In this document: positions 1 through 6,140 of the stretch, one piece after another
How the letters are laid out: each line of letters begins with the position of its first letter
How positions within the stretch are numbered: the first letter of the stretch is position 1
Assembly (NCBI GenBank): GCA_002495225.1
Contig: DAEF01000001.1
Location: 1-7,938, forward strand
DNA: 7,938 nt
Direction of reading: 5' to 3'
Origin: Methanoregulaceae archaeon UBA288
GTDB taxonomy: Archaea > Halobacteriota > Methanomicrobia > Methanomicrobiales > Methanospirillaceae
Translations under genes and position numbers: made by a program
The notes under the pieces: generated by a model
Databases searched by the model: none
What the model saw: only the letters and a program-made list of their open reading frames with translations
What the model was told of the DNA's origin: nothing

Positions 1-30
1 AGGCACAAGGGAAAGATCGTGATGCAGTGA
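1..30 (+). CDS. 3' end of an upstream gene, probably HMG-CoA synthase (partial)
   Basis: An open frame from base 1 encodes R-H-K-G-K-I-V-M-Q and stops at TGA 28-30. That stop shares one base with the thiolase start codon (TGATG), as in a translationally coupled operon. In archaea the gene directly before this thiolase and DUF35 pair is usually HMG-CoA synthase, and the basic HKGKI-type tail fits the end of that family. Nine codons cannot identify a protein, so the name rests mainly on gene order. Everything upstream lies outside the window. Confidence 0.5.
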   Translation, partial: RHKGKIVMQ

Positions 31-1196
31 TGAGAGACGTCGCCGTAATCGGAATCGGATGCACGACCTTCGGGGAGAAGTGGGAGACCTCGTTTCGCGA
101 CCTCTTCCTCGAGGCGGGCGCCAAGGCGCTCGAGGACGCACAGCTCTCGGGCGAAGGGATCGACGCGCTCTACGTCGGCAACATGTCGGCCGGGCGCTTT
201 GTCGATCAGGAGCACGTCGGTGCCCTGATCGCGGACCACGCGGGCCTGGCCTCGCGCCATATCCCGTCGACGCGGGTCGAGTCGGCCTGCTGCTCGGGCT
301 CGCTCGCCTTCCGTCAGGCCGTGATCGCGGTCGCCTCGGGCCTCGAGGACGTCGTGGTCGCGGCCGGCGTCGAGAAGATGACAGACGTCGGGACGTCGAC
401 CTCGGTCGACGCGCTCGCGGCCGCAGCCGACCGCGAATGGGAGGGGTTCGTGGGCGCGACCTTCCCCGGGCTCTACGCGATGATCGCGACCGACTACATG
501 CACCGCTACCCCCTGACGAGGGAGCAGCTGGCCATGGTCGCGGTCAAGAACCACTACAACGGTGCGAGGAACCCGATCGCGCAGTTCCAGACCGAGATCA
601 CGGTCGAGACCGTGCTCCGGTCGTCGCTCGTCGCGGACCCCCTTCGCCTCTTCGACTGCTCGCCGATCACGGACGGCGCGGCCGCCGTGATCCTCGCGCC
701 GCTCGAGCGCGCCCGGGAGTTCACGGACGCGCCCGTGAAGGTCCTCGCGACGGCGCAGGCCTCGGACACGATCGCGCTCCACGATAGGCGCGACATATCG
801 ACCCTCGACGCGACGGTCGTGGCCGGCCGCCGGGCCTACGAGATGGCGCACCTCGCGCCCGCCGACATCGACCTGGTCGAGGTCCACGACTGCTTCACGA
901 TCGCCGAGATCTGCGCGATCGAGGACCTCGGGTTCTGCGTCAAGGGCGAGGCCGGAAAGCTGACCGAGGAGGGCGAGACCGCCCTCAACGGCCGGATCCC
1001 GGTCAACACCTCGGGCGGGCTGAAGGCCTGCGGCCACCCGGTCGGGGCGACCGGGATCAAGCAGGTGGCCGAGATCGTCCAGCAACTCCGCGGCGACGCG
1101 GGCCGGCGGCAGGTCGAGGGCGCCGAGATCGGGATGACCCAGAACGTCGGCGGCACCGGTGCCTCGGTCGCGGTCCACATCTTCGGGAGGGCCTAG
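30..1196 (+). CDS. Acetyl-CoA C-acetyltransferase (archaeal acetoacetyl-CoA thiolase)
   Basis: This 388-residue enzyme should condense two acetyl-CoA into acetoacetyl-CoA, the first step of the mevalonate route to archaeal isoprenoid lipids; it is cytosolic. The nucleophile is probably Cys87 in ESACCSGS, which aligns with the CASG motif of thiolases. His286 in VEVHDCF and His336 in ACGHPVGATG match the other catalytic positions. The C-terminal glycine-rich loop reads QNVGGTGA, with Asn372 where classical bacterial and eukaryotic thiolases carry a Cys; this is typical of the archaeal/SCP2-like branch. ATG at 30 overlaps the preceding stop (TGATG). A GTG at 27 is possible but adds only one residue. 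The neighbours, a probable HMG-CoA synthase end and DUF35, correspond to the three-protein complex described from Methanothermococcus, in which the intermediate is channelled. The length is normal and no lesion is seen. Confidence 0.93.
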   Translation: MRDVAVIGIGCTTFGEKWETSFRDLFLEAGAKALEDAQLSGEGIDALYVGNMSAGRFVDQEHVGALIADHAGLASRHIPSTRVESACCSGSLAFRQAVIAVASGLEDVVVAAGVEKMTDVGTSTSVDALAAAADREWEGFVGATFPGLYAMIATDYMHRYPLTREQLAMVAVKNHYNGARNPIAQFQTEITVETVLRSSLVADPLRLFDCSPITDGAAAVILAPLERAREFTDAPVKVLATAQASDTIALHDRRDISTLDATVVAGRRAYEMAHLAPADIDLVEVHDCFTIAEICAIEDLGFCVKGEAGKLTEEGETALNGRIPVNTSGGLKACGHPVGATGIKQVAEIVQQLRGDAGRRQVEGAEIGMTQNVGGTGASVAVHIFGRA

Positions 1197-1198
1197 AG

Positions 1199-1609
1199 AT
1201 GTCGGTCCCGCGCTTCTGGCGCAAGATCCCGCAGCGCTACAACCTGATCGGCACGCAGTGTACCTCGTGCCAGAGCACCTTCTACCCGCCCCGCGCGTTC
1301 TGCCCGGACTGCCGGCGCGCGGGCGTGATCGTGCCGTACCGGTTCGAGGGGAAGGGGGAGGTCGTGACCTTCACCGTGATCCGGACGGCATCGGACGCGT
1401 TCGAGCAGCAGACCCCGTTCGTCCTCGCGATTGTCCGGCTCGACGAGGGGCCGCTCGTGACGGCCCAGGTCGTGGTCGAGGACGTGAGGGAGGCGCGCAT
1501 CGGGATGCGCGTCCGGTCGGTCTTCCGCCGGATCGGGTCCGATGGGGACTCGGGCGTGATCCACTACGGGACGAAGTTCGTCCCGGACGTCCCCTATCCC
1601 GACGCGTAA
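1199..1609 (+). CDS. DUF35 zinc-ribbon / OB-fold protein, thiolase-HMG-CoA synthase scaffold
   Basis: This is a 136-residue protein with an N-terminal rubredoxin-like zinc ribbon (Cys21-x2-Cys24 and Cys35-x2-Cys38, with YPPRAFCPDC between the pairs) followed by an OB-fold of about 90 residues. This is the DUF35 (OB_aCoA_assoc) architecture. In archaea the small protein bridges thiolase and HMG-CoA synthase so that acetoacetyl-CoA passes between them; it has no known catalytic role of its own. ATG 1199 lies two bases after the thiolase stop and is preceded by GGGAGG at 1185-1190, eight bases upstream, which supports the start. It is the last gene of the operon. DUF35 proteins elsewhere serve other acyl-CoA enzymes, but this gene order makes the mevalonate role the natural reading. 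Confidence 0.92.
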   Translation: MSVPRFWRKIPQRYNLIGTQCTSCQSTFYPPRAFCPDCRRAGVIVPYRFEGKGEVVTFTVIRTASDAFEQQTPFVLAIVRLDEGPLVTAQVVVEDVREARIGMRVRSVFRRIGSDGDSGVIHYGTKFVPDVPYPDA

Positions 1610-1610
1610 C

Positions 1611-1667
1611 CGGGGAGCGTTCGCTCCCGGTTCGCGGCTCTGCGAGCTCCCGGCCCGTGTCCTTTTC
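1611..1667 (+). terminator. Possible terminator of the thiolase-DUF35 operon
   Basis: Immediately after the DUF35 stop a GGGAGC / GCTCCC hairpin (1613-1618 with 1623-1628, 4-nt loop GTTC) is followed about 35 bases later by CCTTTTCTG. Archaeal termination depends mostly on T-rich non-template sequence, and only four T occur here, so the call is weak. The region is shared with the convergent gene ending at 1699. Confidence 0.35.
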
Positions 1668-1669
1668 TG

Positions 1670-1686
1670 AAAAATTCTGAAAAAAA
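1670..1686 (-). terminator. T-tract terminator of the HTH gene
   Basis: Read on the minus strand, a run of seven T (1686-1680) starts 12 bases after the stop codon of the helix-turn-helix gene, and a second run of five T (1674-1670) follows. Paired T tracts just past a stop codon are the usual archaeal terminator signal. No strong hairpin precedes them. Confidence 0.6.
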
Positions 1687-1698
1687 GGGTGAACCCGT

Positions 1699-2025
1699 TC
1701 AGGTCCCGGTGTTAATCAGCCCGTCGTCCAGGCCGTTTCTCTCGGTGATATGAGGATGGGCCTCTGTCCGGATCGAGGAGTTCCCCTCGATGAAGGCGTG
1801 CAGGTCCTCGGGTTTGATTCGCCAGTACTTGCCGATCTTGACGGCTTTCAGGCGCTTCTCCTTGATGTGGTTCCGGACGAGTTTCTCCCGGATCTGCAGG
1901 GTCGCGGCGACCTGCGCGACCGTCAGCAGCGGCTCGGTGATGATCTCTCCCCAGATCCGTCCGTCCGGCGAGAGCGAGACGAACTCCCTGACCCGCCGGT
2001 CCATTCCCTGATCACGTTCCTTCAT
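1699..2025 (-). CDS. Small excisionase-family winged-helix DNA-binding protein
   Basis: This is a 108-residue protein. Residues of about 32-80 form a MerR/excisionase-type helix-turn-helix (HTH_17 style): the segment LLTVAQVAATLQI is the first helix pair, VRNHIKEKRLKAVKIGKYWRI gives the recognition helix and wing, and KPEDLHAFIEG closes the domain. Such proteins bind DNA as small regulators or as recombination directionality factors. The start at 2025 was chosen because GGTGA lies five bases upstream; an in-frame ATG at 2067 lacks such a site and would add a tail that does not resemble the family. No integrase or other mobile-element gene is visible nearby, so a stand-alone regulator is equally possible. 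The target is unknown. The gene is convergent with the thiolase operon and lies downstream of the broken dockerin gene in the same orientation. Confidence 0.8.
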   Translation of the reverse strand: MKERDQGMDRRVREFVSLSPDGRIWGEIITEPLLTVAQVAATLQIREKLVRNHIKEKRLKAVKIGKYWRIKPEDLHAFIEGNSSIRTEAHPHITERNGLDDGLINTGT

Positions 2026-2136
2026 CGGAGTCACCGGTGCGAACCGGGACGCTGGCAGGCCCACCATACTGATCGCACGACTCGTTCCGCCGGTCCCGGT
2101 TCCTTCACACCGTTTCGATGAAAGCTTGATCGAGTA

Positions 2137-2147
2137 ACTATTTAGGC
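2137..2147 (-). promoter_or_regulatory. Candidate TATA box for the HTH gene
   Basis: On the minus strand CCTAAATAGTT stands in a local AT-rich patch (about 2120-2160) within a very GC-rich spacer. It resembles an archaeal TATA box. It would place the transcript start near 2115, leaving a leader of about 90 nt before the ATG at 2025, which is long for an archaeal mRNA, so the assignment is tentative. Confidence 0.35.
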
Positions 2148-2367
2148 GTATGCAATTGTTCGCGGCCGGACGGGGCTTGGTGGCACCTCCGCGGAGCGTT
2201 TCCTCCCCGTGCGGGCCGCGTGCGCACGATACGCGGGGGGACGGAGAGTGTGAGGGGCGGGGCTTCCCCCCTCCCGGGGCGGTCTCCGAGCCCGATCGGG
2301 CAACCTGGGCACGGGGAGATCGGACGATCTCCGGGCCGGGAAGGGAGGGGGACGGCCCCGGCACCGG
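2148..2367. other. GC-rich intergenic spacer with several palindromes
   Basis: No gene is supported between the end of the broken dockerin gene and the HTH promoter; the open frames crossing it are low-complexity, Arg/Pro/Gly-rich products of the base composition. It contains four symmetric sequences: CTCCGCGGAG (2187-2196), CGTGCGCACG (2219-2228), GCCCGATCGGGC (2290-2301), and a 7-bp inverted repeat with a 4-nt loop (2315-2332). Some may act as RNA hairpins at the 3' end of the upstream gene; otherwise no function can be assigned. Confidence 0.5.
2315..2332 (-). repeat. Inverted repeat, possible 3'-end hairpin of the dockerin gene
   Basis: GGAGATC and GATCTCC are perfect 7-bp arms around a 4-nt loop, 36 bases after the stop of the dockerin-like pseudogene on the minus strand. 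The position suits a transcript-end or processing hairpin. No T tract follows on the minus strand, so termination is not demonstrated. Confidence 0.4.
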
Positions 2368-2553
2368 TCAGAGCGCGTCGGAGAGTGCGACCACGTCGGC
2401 GAAGTCTATCCGGCCGTTCCCGTTCAGATCGAACGCGACAACCGGCCGGTTCGACGCGATCCAGTCCATCCGGCCGAAGTACAGGACGACGTCCGCGAAG
2501 TCCGTCCCCCCGTTGCCGTTGAGGTCCTCGTACAGGCCGTCCCCGTCGGGATC
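2368..2553 (-). other. Dockerin-like calcium-binding module within the pseudogene
   Basis: The last 60 or so residues hold two related repeats. Each has an Asp/Asn-rich loop (D-P-D-G-D-G-L-Y-E-D-L-N-G-N-G and D-L-N-G-N-G-R-I-D) followed by F-A-D-V-V. This is the F-hand pattern of dockerins common at the C-terminus of surface proteins in Methanomicrobiales. No cohesin is encoded in the window, so a cellulosome-like role is not implied. The module itself is intact; the lesions lie upstream. Confidence 0.75.
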
Positions 2554-3493
2554 GCGGGGCGCCTGACCCTGCCCGGGAAGCGCGGACGGCGGCGGGTAGA
2601 CCGTGATCGGGCTTCCCGGTGACAGTGGGTGCGTGTCCATGTCCCAGAGCGCGACCCACATGGGATAATTCCAGTAGGAGCCGGCCTGTGCGAAGAACTC
2701 GACCGTGAACTCGCCGGGCTCGGCGTGGACGTTGACCGGGTTCTGTTCGCGCGAGACGTTCCCGTCCCCGAAGTCCCACTGCCAGTTGTACATCGGGAAC
2801 GGTCGGCTCCGGTCCGAGAACCGGACCGTGAGCGGCGCGCACCCGGCGAGGGCGTCGCCGAGGCCGCGAGGCCGGGATCGCCGCCCCAGCGGTCACCCCA
2901 CCCGCTCGCGTGGTTGTCGGCGAGCTGGACCGAGTCCGGCCAGACGTCCCCGTCGGGAAACACGACCCGGAGCCGGTGCCGGCCGACCGCCGGGTAGGGG
3001 ATCTGGACCACCTGGGTGGTCCATGCCCCCGGCGTGGTCCAGATGGGAAAGGTCCGGGGGGAGTGCTTCGTCGACGCCGACCCCGACCCAGGTCTCCCGG
3101 CGGTCCGCCGTGACCCTGAGCAGCACCGGGATCGGGTAGTGCCCCGTATCGGCGGAGTCCACTGAGAAGTCGTAGCCGAGCCACTCGCCCGGCGCCGTGT
3201 TCACCACGAAGAACCCCTCTTCCCCGGCCCGGAGATCGACGTCGTCGTCACGGTAGGCACCCCCCCCCAGTTCCCGGGGGTCGTATCGTGGTACGCGGCG
3301 CCCTCGCCGCCGGTGCCACAGTCCTCTGCCTGGATCAGGCAGGGATAGACGGGGACGGCAACAGCGCTCGCGACCGGGCCCGCGGCATATAGGACGAAAG
3401 GGAGATCCGGAAGAGAAGCACGCCCGGGCAGGGCCCGTCGGCGGCGTGCCGCACGCACCCCGGAGCCCCGCTCGCCCGCCACACCCGTGTCAT
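2368..3493 (-). pseudogene. Broken secreted CBM6 - PKD - dockerin-like protein gene
   Basis: Conserved segments follow each other in collinear order but in alternating frames. The CBM6/35-like start (LIQAEDCGTGGEGAAYHDTT, near 3270-3340) is in one frame. YRDDDVDLRAGEEGFFVVN through VNTAPGEWLGYDFSVDS (about 3062-3258) is in a second. FPIWTTPGAW through VWPDSVQLADNHASGWG (about 2850-3050) returns to the first. The last part is in the second: a PKD domain (APLTVRFSD, WDFGDGNVS) and a dockerin-like pair of calcium loops (DPDGDGLYEDLNGNG and FDLNGNGRIDFADVV) ending at TGA 2370-2368. The shifts fall in a 9-C run (3260-3268), a 6-G run (3056-3061) and GCGCGC (2835-2840). Repaired, it would be an exported protein of about 370 residues that binds sugars and possibly docks. 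The N-terminus is unclear: an ATG at 3493 is out of frame with CBM6 and a GTG at 3482 is in frame. Residues LPFVLYAAGPVASAVA resemble the end of a signal peptide. Sequencing error in the GC runs cannot be excluded. Confidence 0.8.
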
Positions 3494-3527
3494 CGTACCG
3501 GAGGACGAGGAGACGGCGGCGAAATTC

Positions 3528-3542
3528 GTCTCTAAATAATTT
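3528..3542 (-). promoter_or_regulatory. Candidate TATA box for the dockerin-like gene
   Basis: Minus-strand AAAATTATTTAGAGA is an AT-rich island some 40 bases before the ATG at 3493 and fits an archaeal TATA element in position and composition. It lies inside the short spacer after the CBS operon, so the same patch could also be part of that operon's terminator. Confidence 0.4.
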
Positions 3543-3545
3543 TCA

Positions 3546-3562
3546 CGAAATCAAAAGAGGAG
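3546..3562 (-). terminator. Weak T-rich terminator of the CBS operon
   Basis: After the stop of the last CBS gene (3572-3570) the minus strand reads CTCCTCTTTTGATTTCG. The T-rich sequence is modest and without a hairpin. Read-through into the downstream pseudogene is possible. Confidence 0.35.
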
Positions 3563-3569
3563 TGAAGTT

Positions 3570-4346
3570 TCAGAGCGCCTGGACCAGGCTCTGCCGCGAA
3601 ACCGCGCCGAGCACGCGACCGTTCTCGACGACCGGGACGCCACTGATCCCGCGCTGGAGCATGGTCTCGACCAGGTCCATGGTCTGCATCTCGGGGGGGA
3701 CCGAGATCAGGGGCGTGGACATGATGTCGCTGACGATCAGGTTCCGGATCCGGTGGTCCTGGTAGCGGTCGGCCACTTCCTCGCGGAACGCGGCGATGGC
3801 CTTCGCCACGTCGGTCTCGGTCACCATGCCGAGCAGCTCGGCGCCGTTCGCGACCACGTAGCGGTTCGCCCCGTCGTCGAGCATCCGCCGGCGGAGGTGG
3901 ACCACCCGCTCGTCGGGCGAGATGACCGCGACCTTCTCCATCACCTGGTCGACCGAGCCCTGGGGCCGCAGCACCCTGAGCAGGTCGCCCCGCGTCACCT
4001 GGCCGATCGGCTTGTGGTTGCCGTCGAGCACGACCACGAGCTTGAAGGTCTGCAGGAGCGGGACCACGACGTCGAGCCCCTCGTCTCCGTAGGCCGAGGT
4101 GAACTCCTCCTCGACCACGTTCGCGATGTGGATCTGGTTCGGCGAGACGTTCGCGCTCCGCTTCGAACCGATCGCCTCGGCGATCGCCCGCCGGGAGACG
4201 GTCCCGACGACAGCGCCGTTGTTGGTCACGACCAGGGGATCGATCTCCTGGTCGAGCATCCGATCGAGCGCCTCGGTGATCACCGCAGACTTCGCGATCG
4301 TCACAGGCCTGGACATAATGTCCTTAATAAATAAGGTCTGGGTCAT
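3570..4346 (-). CDS. Four-CBS-domain protein, last gene of the CBS operon
   Basis: This is a 258-residue protein made of four CBS motifs (about 5-60, 74-126, 131-184, 203-258), that is, two Bateman modules and nothing else. CBS pairs usually bind AMP, ADP, ATP or SAM and pass the signal to a partner. The ribose-binding T/S-x-x-D motif is present in motif 2 (VTRGD121) and motif 3 (VTETD179). It is lost in motif 1 (SRRA54) and motif 4 (SRQS253), so at most half the sites look competent. The start ATG overlaps the stop of the preceding gene by four bases (ATGA) and is preceded by AAGGGGG seven bases upstream. A second in-frame ATG at Met11 (4316) has AGGA close by but would remove the first strand of CBS1. 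The DIMSTPLI segment near residue 208 is shared almost base for base with the first gene of the operon. Confidence 0.9.
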   Translation of the reverse strand: MTQTLFIKDIMSRPVTIAKSAVITEALDRMLDQEIDPLVVTNNGAVVGTVSRRAIAEAIGSKRSANVSPNQIHIANVVEEEFTSAYGDEGLDVVVPLLQTFKLVVVLDGNHKPIGQVTRGDLLRVLRPQGSVDQVMEKVAVISPDERVVHLRRRMLDDGANRYVVANGAELLGMVTETDVAKAIAAFREEVADRYQDHRIRNLIVSDIMSTPLISVPPEMQTMDLVETMLQRGISGVPVVENGRVLGAVSRQSLVQAL

Positions 4347-4370
4347 AAGGCAACCCCCTTAATTATATCA
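4322..4370 (-). promoter_or_regulatory. AT-rich junction with symmetric CCTTA/TAAGG elements, possible internal promoter
   Basis: The junction of the last two CBS genes is AT-rich within otherwise GC-rich coding DNA. CCTTA, TAAGG, TAAGG and CCTTA occur at 4322, 4332, 4346 and 4357, forming two inverted pairs around the start codon. The minus strand also carries GATATAATTAA (about 4359-4369), which resembles a TATA box. A start about 25 bases downstream would fall just inside the gene, near the alternative Met11, so an internal promoter remains speculative. Confidence 0.3.
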
Positions 4371-5182
4371 TCTCGCGTGATAATGCCTTTGATGTCGCCG
4401 CCCTCGACGACGACCAGGCTGTTGATCCCTTTTTCTCGCATTCTTTGGACCGCATCGGCGATCGGTGCGTCCTGCGGCGTGGTCTCGATCGGCCGGCTCA
4501 TCACGTCCTCGGCGATGACCGAGACGTCGCGCACGTGCCGGAGGGTCTTCGGTCCCCCCGGCGCACTGCGCCGGAGCATGGTGACCTCGCGGTCTGTCTC
4601 GACCGGAACAGGACCGATGGTCTCGTAGAAGGCGAGGTTCGACTCGGTGATGACCCCGGCGAGCGTCCCGTCGTTGTTGACCACCACGATCTTGTCGTCG
4701 CGCTCGCTCGCGAGGTCGATGACGTGGTCGAGCGAGTGGTAGCGCGAAACGGTCAGCGCGTCGCCCATCAGGGAGCCCACCGTCCTCTCGAGCCGCTCGA
4801 CCGAGACCGACCCGAGGAGGTCGGTCTTGGTGACGATCCCGACGACCGTGCAGTCCTCGACCACGGGCAGGCCGCTGATCCCGTACTCGACCATCGCCGT
4901 GGCAACGGTCCTGATCGAGGCGTCGGCCGCGACACTGACGGGGTCCGGGGTCATGAGCAGGCTTGCCGGGACCCGGTCGATCGGCCGGCGCCGCCAGGTC
5001 GGTTCCGCCTGGCGGAGGCGGTACCCGATGTCCTTCTTGGTGATGATCCCGACGAGCCGGTCCTCGTCTACGACGGGCAGGCGCGAGCAATGGTGCCGGA
5101 TCATCTGGTTCCGCGCATGGGCAACCGAATCGTTCGGGCCGACCACGTGGACCGGCGCGGACATCACGTCGGACGCCCGCAT
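4343..5182 (-). CDS. Four-CBS-domain protein, fourth gene of the CBS operon
   Basis: This is a 279-residue protein with four CBS motifs at about 1-56, 70-125, 133-187 and 221-276. It opens directly with MRASDVMSAPVHVV, so there is no N-terminal extension or signal. The nucleotide-binding T-x-x-D is seen in motif 1 (ITKKD51), motif 2 (IVTKTD121) and motif 4 (ITRDD272); motif 3 has Asn (ITESN182). A linker of about 35 residues with basic patches separates motifs 3 and 4. The start codon shares a base with the preceding stop (TGATG), and GGAGG lies ten bases upstream. The function is inferred to be adenine-nucleotide sensing and protein-protein regulation; there is no effector domain, so the partner is not visible. 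It resembles the general archaeal family of inosine-dehydrogenase-like CBS proteins but has no catalytic barrel. Confidence 0.92.
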   Translation of the reverse strand: MRASDVMSAPVHVVGPNDSVAHARNQMIRHHCSRLPVVDEDRLVGIITKKDIGYRLRQAEPTWRRRPIDRVPASLLMTPDPVSVAADASIRTVATAMVEYGISGLPVVEDCTVVGIVTKTDLLGSVSVERLERTVGSLMGDALTVSRYHSLDHVIDLASERDDKIVVVNNDGTLAGVITESNLAFYETIGPVPVETDREVTMLRRSAPGGPKTLRHVRDVSVIAEDVMSRPIETTPQDAPIADAVQRMREKGINSLVVVEGGDIKGIITRDDIIKGVAL

Positions 5183-6129
5183 CAGTTCTTCGCCTCCGAG
5201 AACGCCCGCACCAGATCGAACTCGGTCACGAGGCCGATCAGCCGCGAGTCCTCGATCACGGGGAGGGCCCCGATCCCGCGCTCGAGCATGACCCGCGCCG
5301 CCGCGTTGATCGGGACGTCGGGCCTGGTCGTGACCAGCTCGCCCTTCATCAGGGTCCGCACGGGAAGGGCCATCACCTCGCCCACGTCCCCGGTCACGAG
5401 CTGGTCGAAGACCTCGCCGGTCCCCATGTACCGGACGATGTCGGTCGAGGTGATGATCCCGAAAAGAACGTCTTCCGAGACCACGGGCAGGCGCCGGAAC
5501 CGGCAGCGGCCCATCTCACGGGTCGCCGCGCCGATCGTCGCGTCGGGGGCGGTCACCCGGAGCGCGGTCGACATCACCTCCTCGACGGCGAGCGGGCTCG
5601 TTCCCGTCCCGAGCAGGCCCAGCACGTCCCTCTCGGTCGCGATCCCGCGGAGGGTCTCGTCGCCGTCGACGATCGGCAGCCCCCCGATCTTTCGCCCGAG
5701 GATCAGCTCGAGCGCGTCGTCGACCGTGTCCGTGGTTTTGAGCGAGAGGTAGTGGCTGCTCATGATCTCCCGGACGGACTCGTTCACGGCCGCGAGCAGG
5801 TTTCCCCCGTGCTTGACCGTGACCAGGTTCTGCTTATCGCCGCCGCCGAAGAGGCTGATGATGTCCGACGCGGTCACGATTCCGCGCATGCGGTGCGTGC
5901 CCGGGTCGGTCACCGGCAGCCGACGGAAACCGCAGGCGGTCATGGACTGGGCCGCCCCGATGATGGTCATCGTCGGCGGAACCGAAACGACGTCCGTCGT
6001 CGCGATCTCCATGATCTCGCCCAGGTGGGGCGCAACGCGTGAGTTGAAATCGACCGGTCCGCGGTCGAGCTTGCCCGGCATCTTGAGGAGCCGGTCCGAT
6101 GCCTTGTGGTTGAATCCGTTCCCCTGCAT
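5182..6129 (-). CDS. Four-CBS-domain protein, third gene of the CBS operon
   Basis: This is the longest protein of the array, 315 residues. A tail of about 35 residues rich in Lys, Arg and Asn (MQGNGFNHKASDRLLKMPGK) precedes four CBS motifs at about 37-95, 118-173, 183-238 and 258-311. All four keep the ribose-contact Asp (VTASD89, ATERD168, ITSTD230, VTEFD305), so it looks the most fully nucleotide-competent member. The first motif contains VSVPPTMTIIGAAQSM followed by GFRRLPVTDPGT, a signature I associate with a paralogous group of methanogen CBS proteins. The start is well supported: AAAGGTGAAAC lies directly before the ATG, 11 bases after the previous stop. The basic tail could contact nucleic acid or a partner, but nothing in it is diagnostic. 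The proposed function is an energy or ligand sensor acting with the neighbouring CBS proteins. Confidence 0.93.
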   Translation of the reverse strand: MQGNGFNHKASDRLLKMPGKLDRGPVDFNSRVAPHLGEIMEIATTDVVSVPPTMTIIGAAQSMTACGFRRLPVTDPGTHRMRGIVTASDIISLFGGGDKQNLVTVKHGGNLLAAVNESVREIMSSHYLSLKTTDTVDDALELILGRKIGGLPIVDGDETLRGIATERDVLGLLGTGTSPLAVEEVMSTALRVTAPDATIGAATREMGRCRFRRLPVVSEDVLFGIITSTDIVRYMGTGEVFDQLVTGDVGEVMALPVRTLMKGELVTTRPDVPINAAARVMLERGIGALPVIEDSRLIGLVTEFDLVRAFSEAKN

Positions 6130-6140
6130 GTTTCACCTTT

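Noticed and set aside
59..787. Plus-strand frame of 242 codons inside the thiolase gene
   Set aside because: It is an Arg-rich shadow of the thiolase frame with no recognisable motif.
2026..2364. N-terminal extension of the HTH protein up to 2364
   Set aside because: The extra residues are Pro/Gly/Arg filler crossing the palindromes and the candidate TATA box; GGTGA before 2025 marks the start.
2138..3184. Minus-strand open frame of 348 codons across the dockerin-like region
   Set aside because: The product is low-complexity Arg/Gly/Pro sequence; the CBM6, PKD and dockerin-like motifs lie in the other two frames.
2835..3268. Programmed ribosomal frameshifting to explain the split dockerin-like gene
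   Set aside because: Three separate shifts in alternating directions would be needed and no stimulatory structure or slippery heptamer is evident; decay, tract-length variation or sequence error is simpler.
4445..5752. Long plus-strand open frame of 435 codons opposite the CBS genes
   Set aside because: It is antisense to two intact CBS genes, its product is Arg/Asp/Gly-rich without any domain, and long antisense frames are common in GC-rich DNA.
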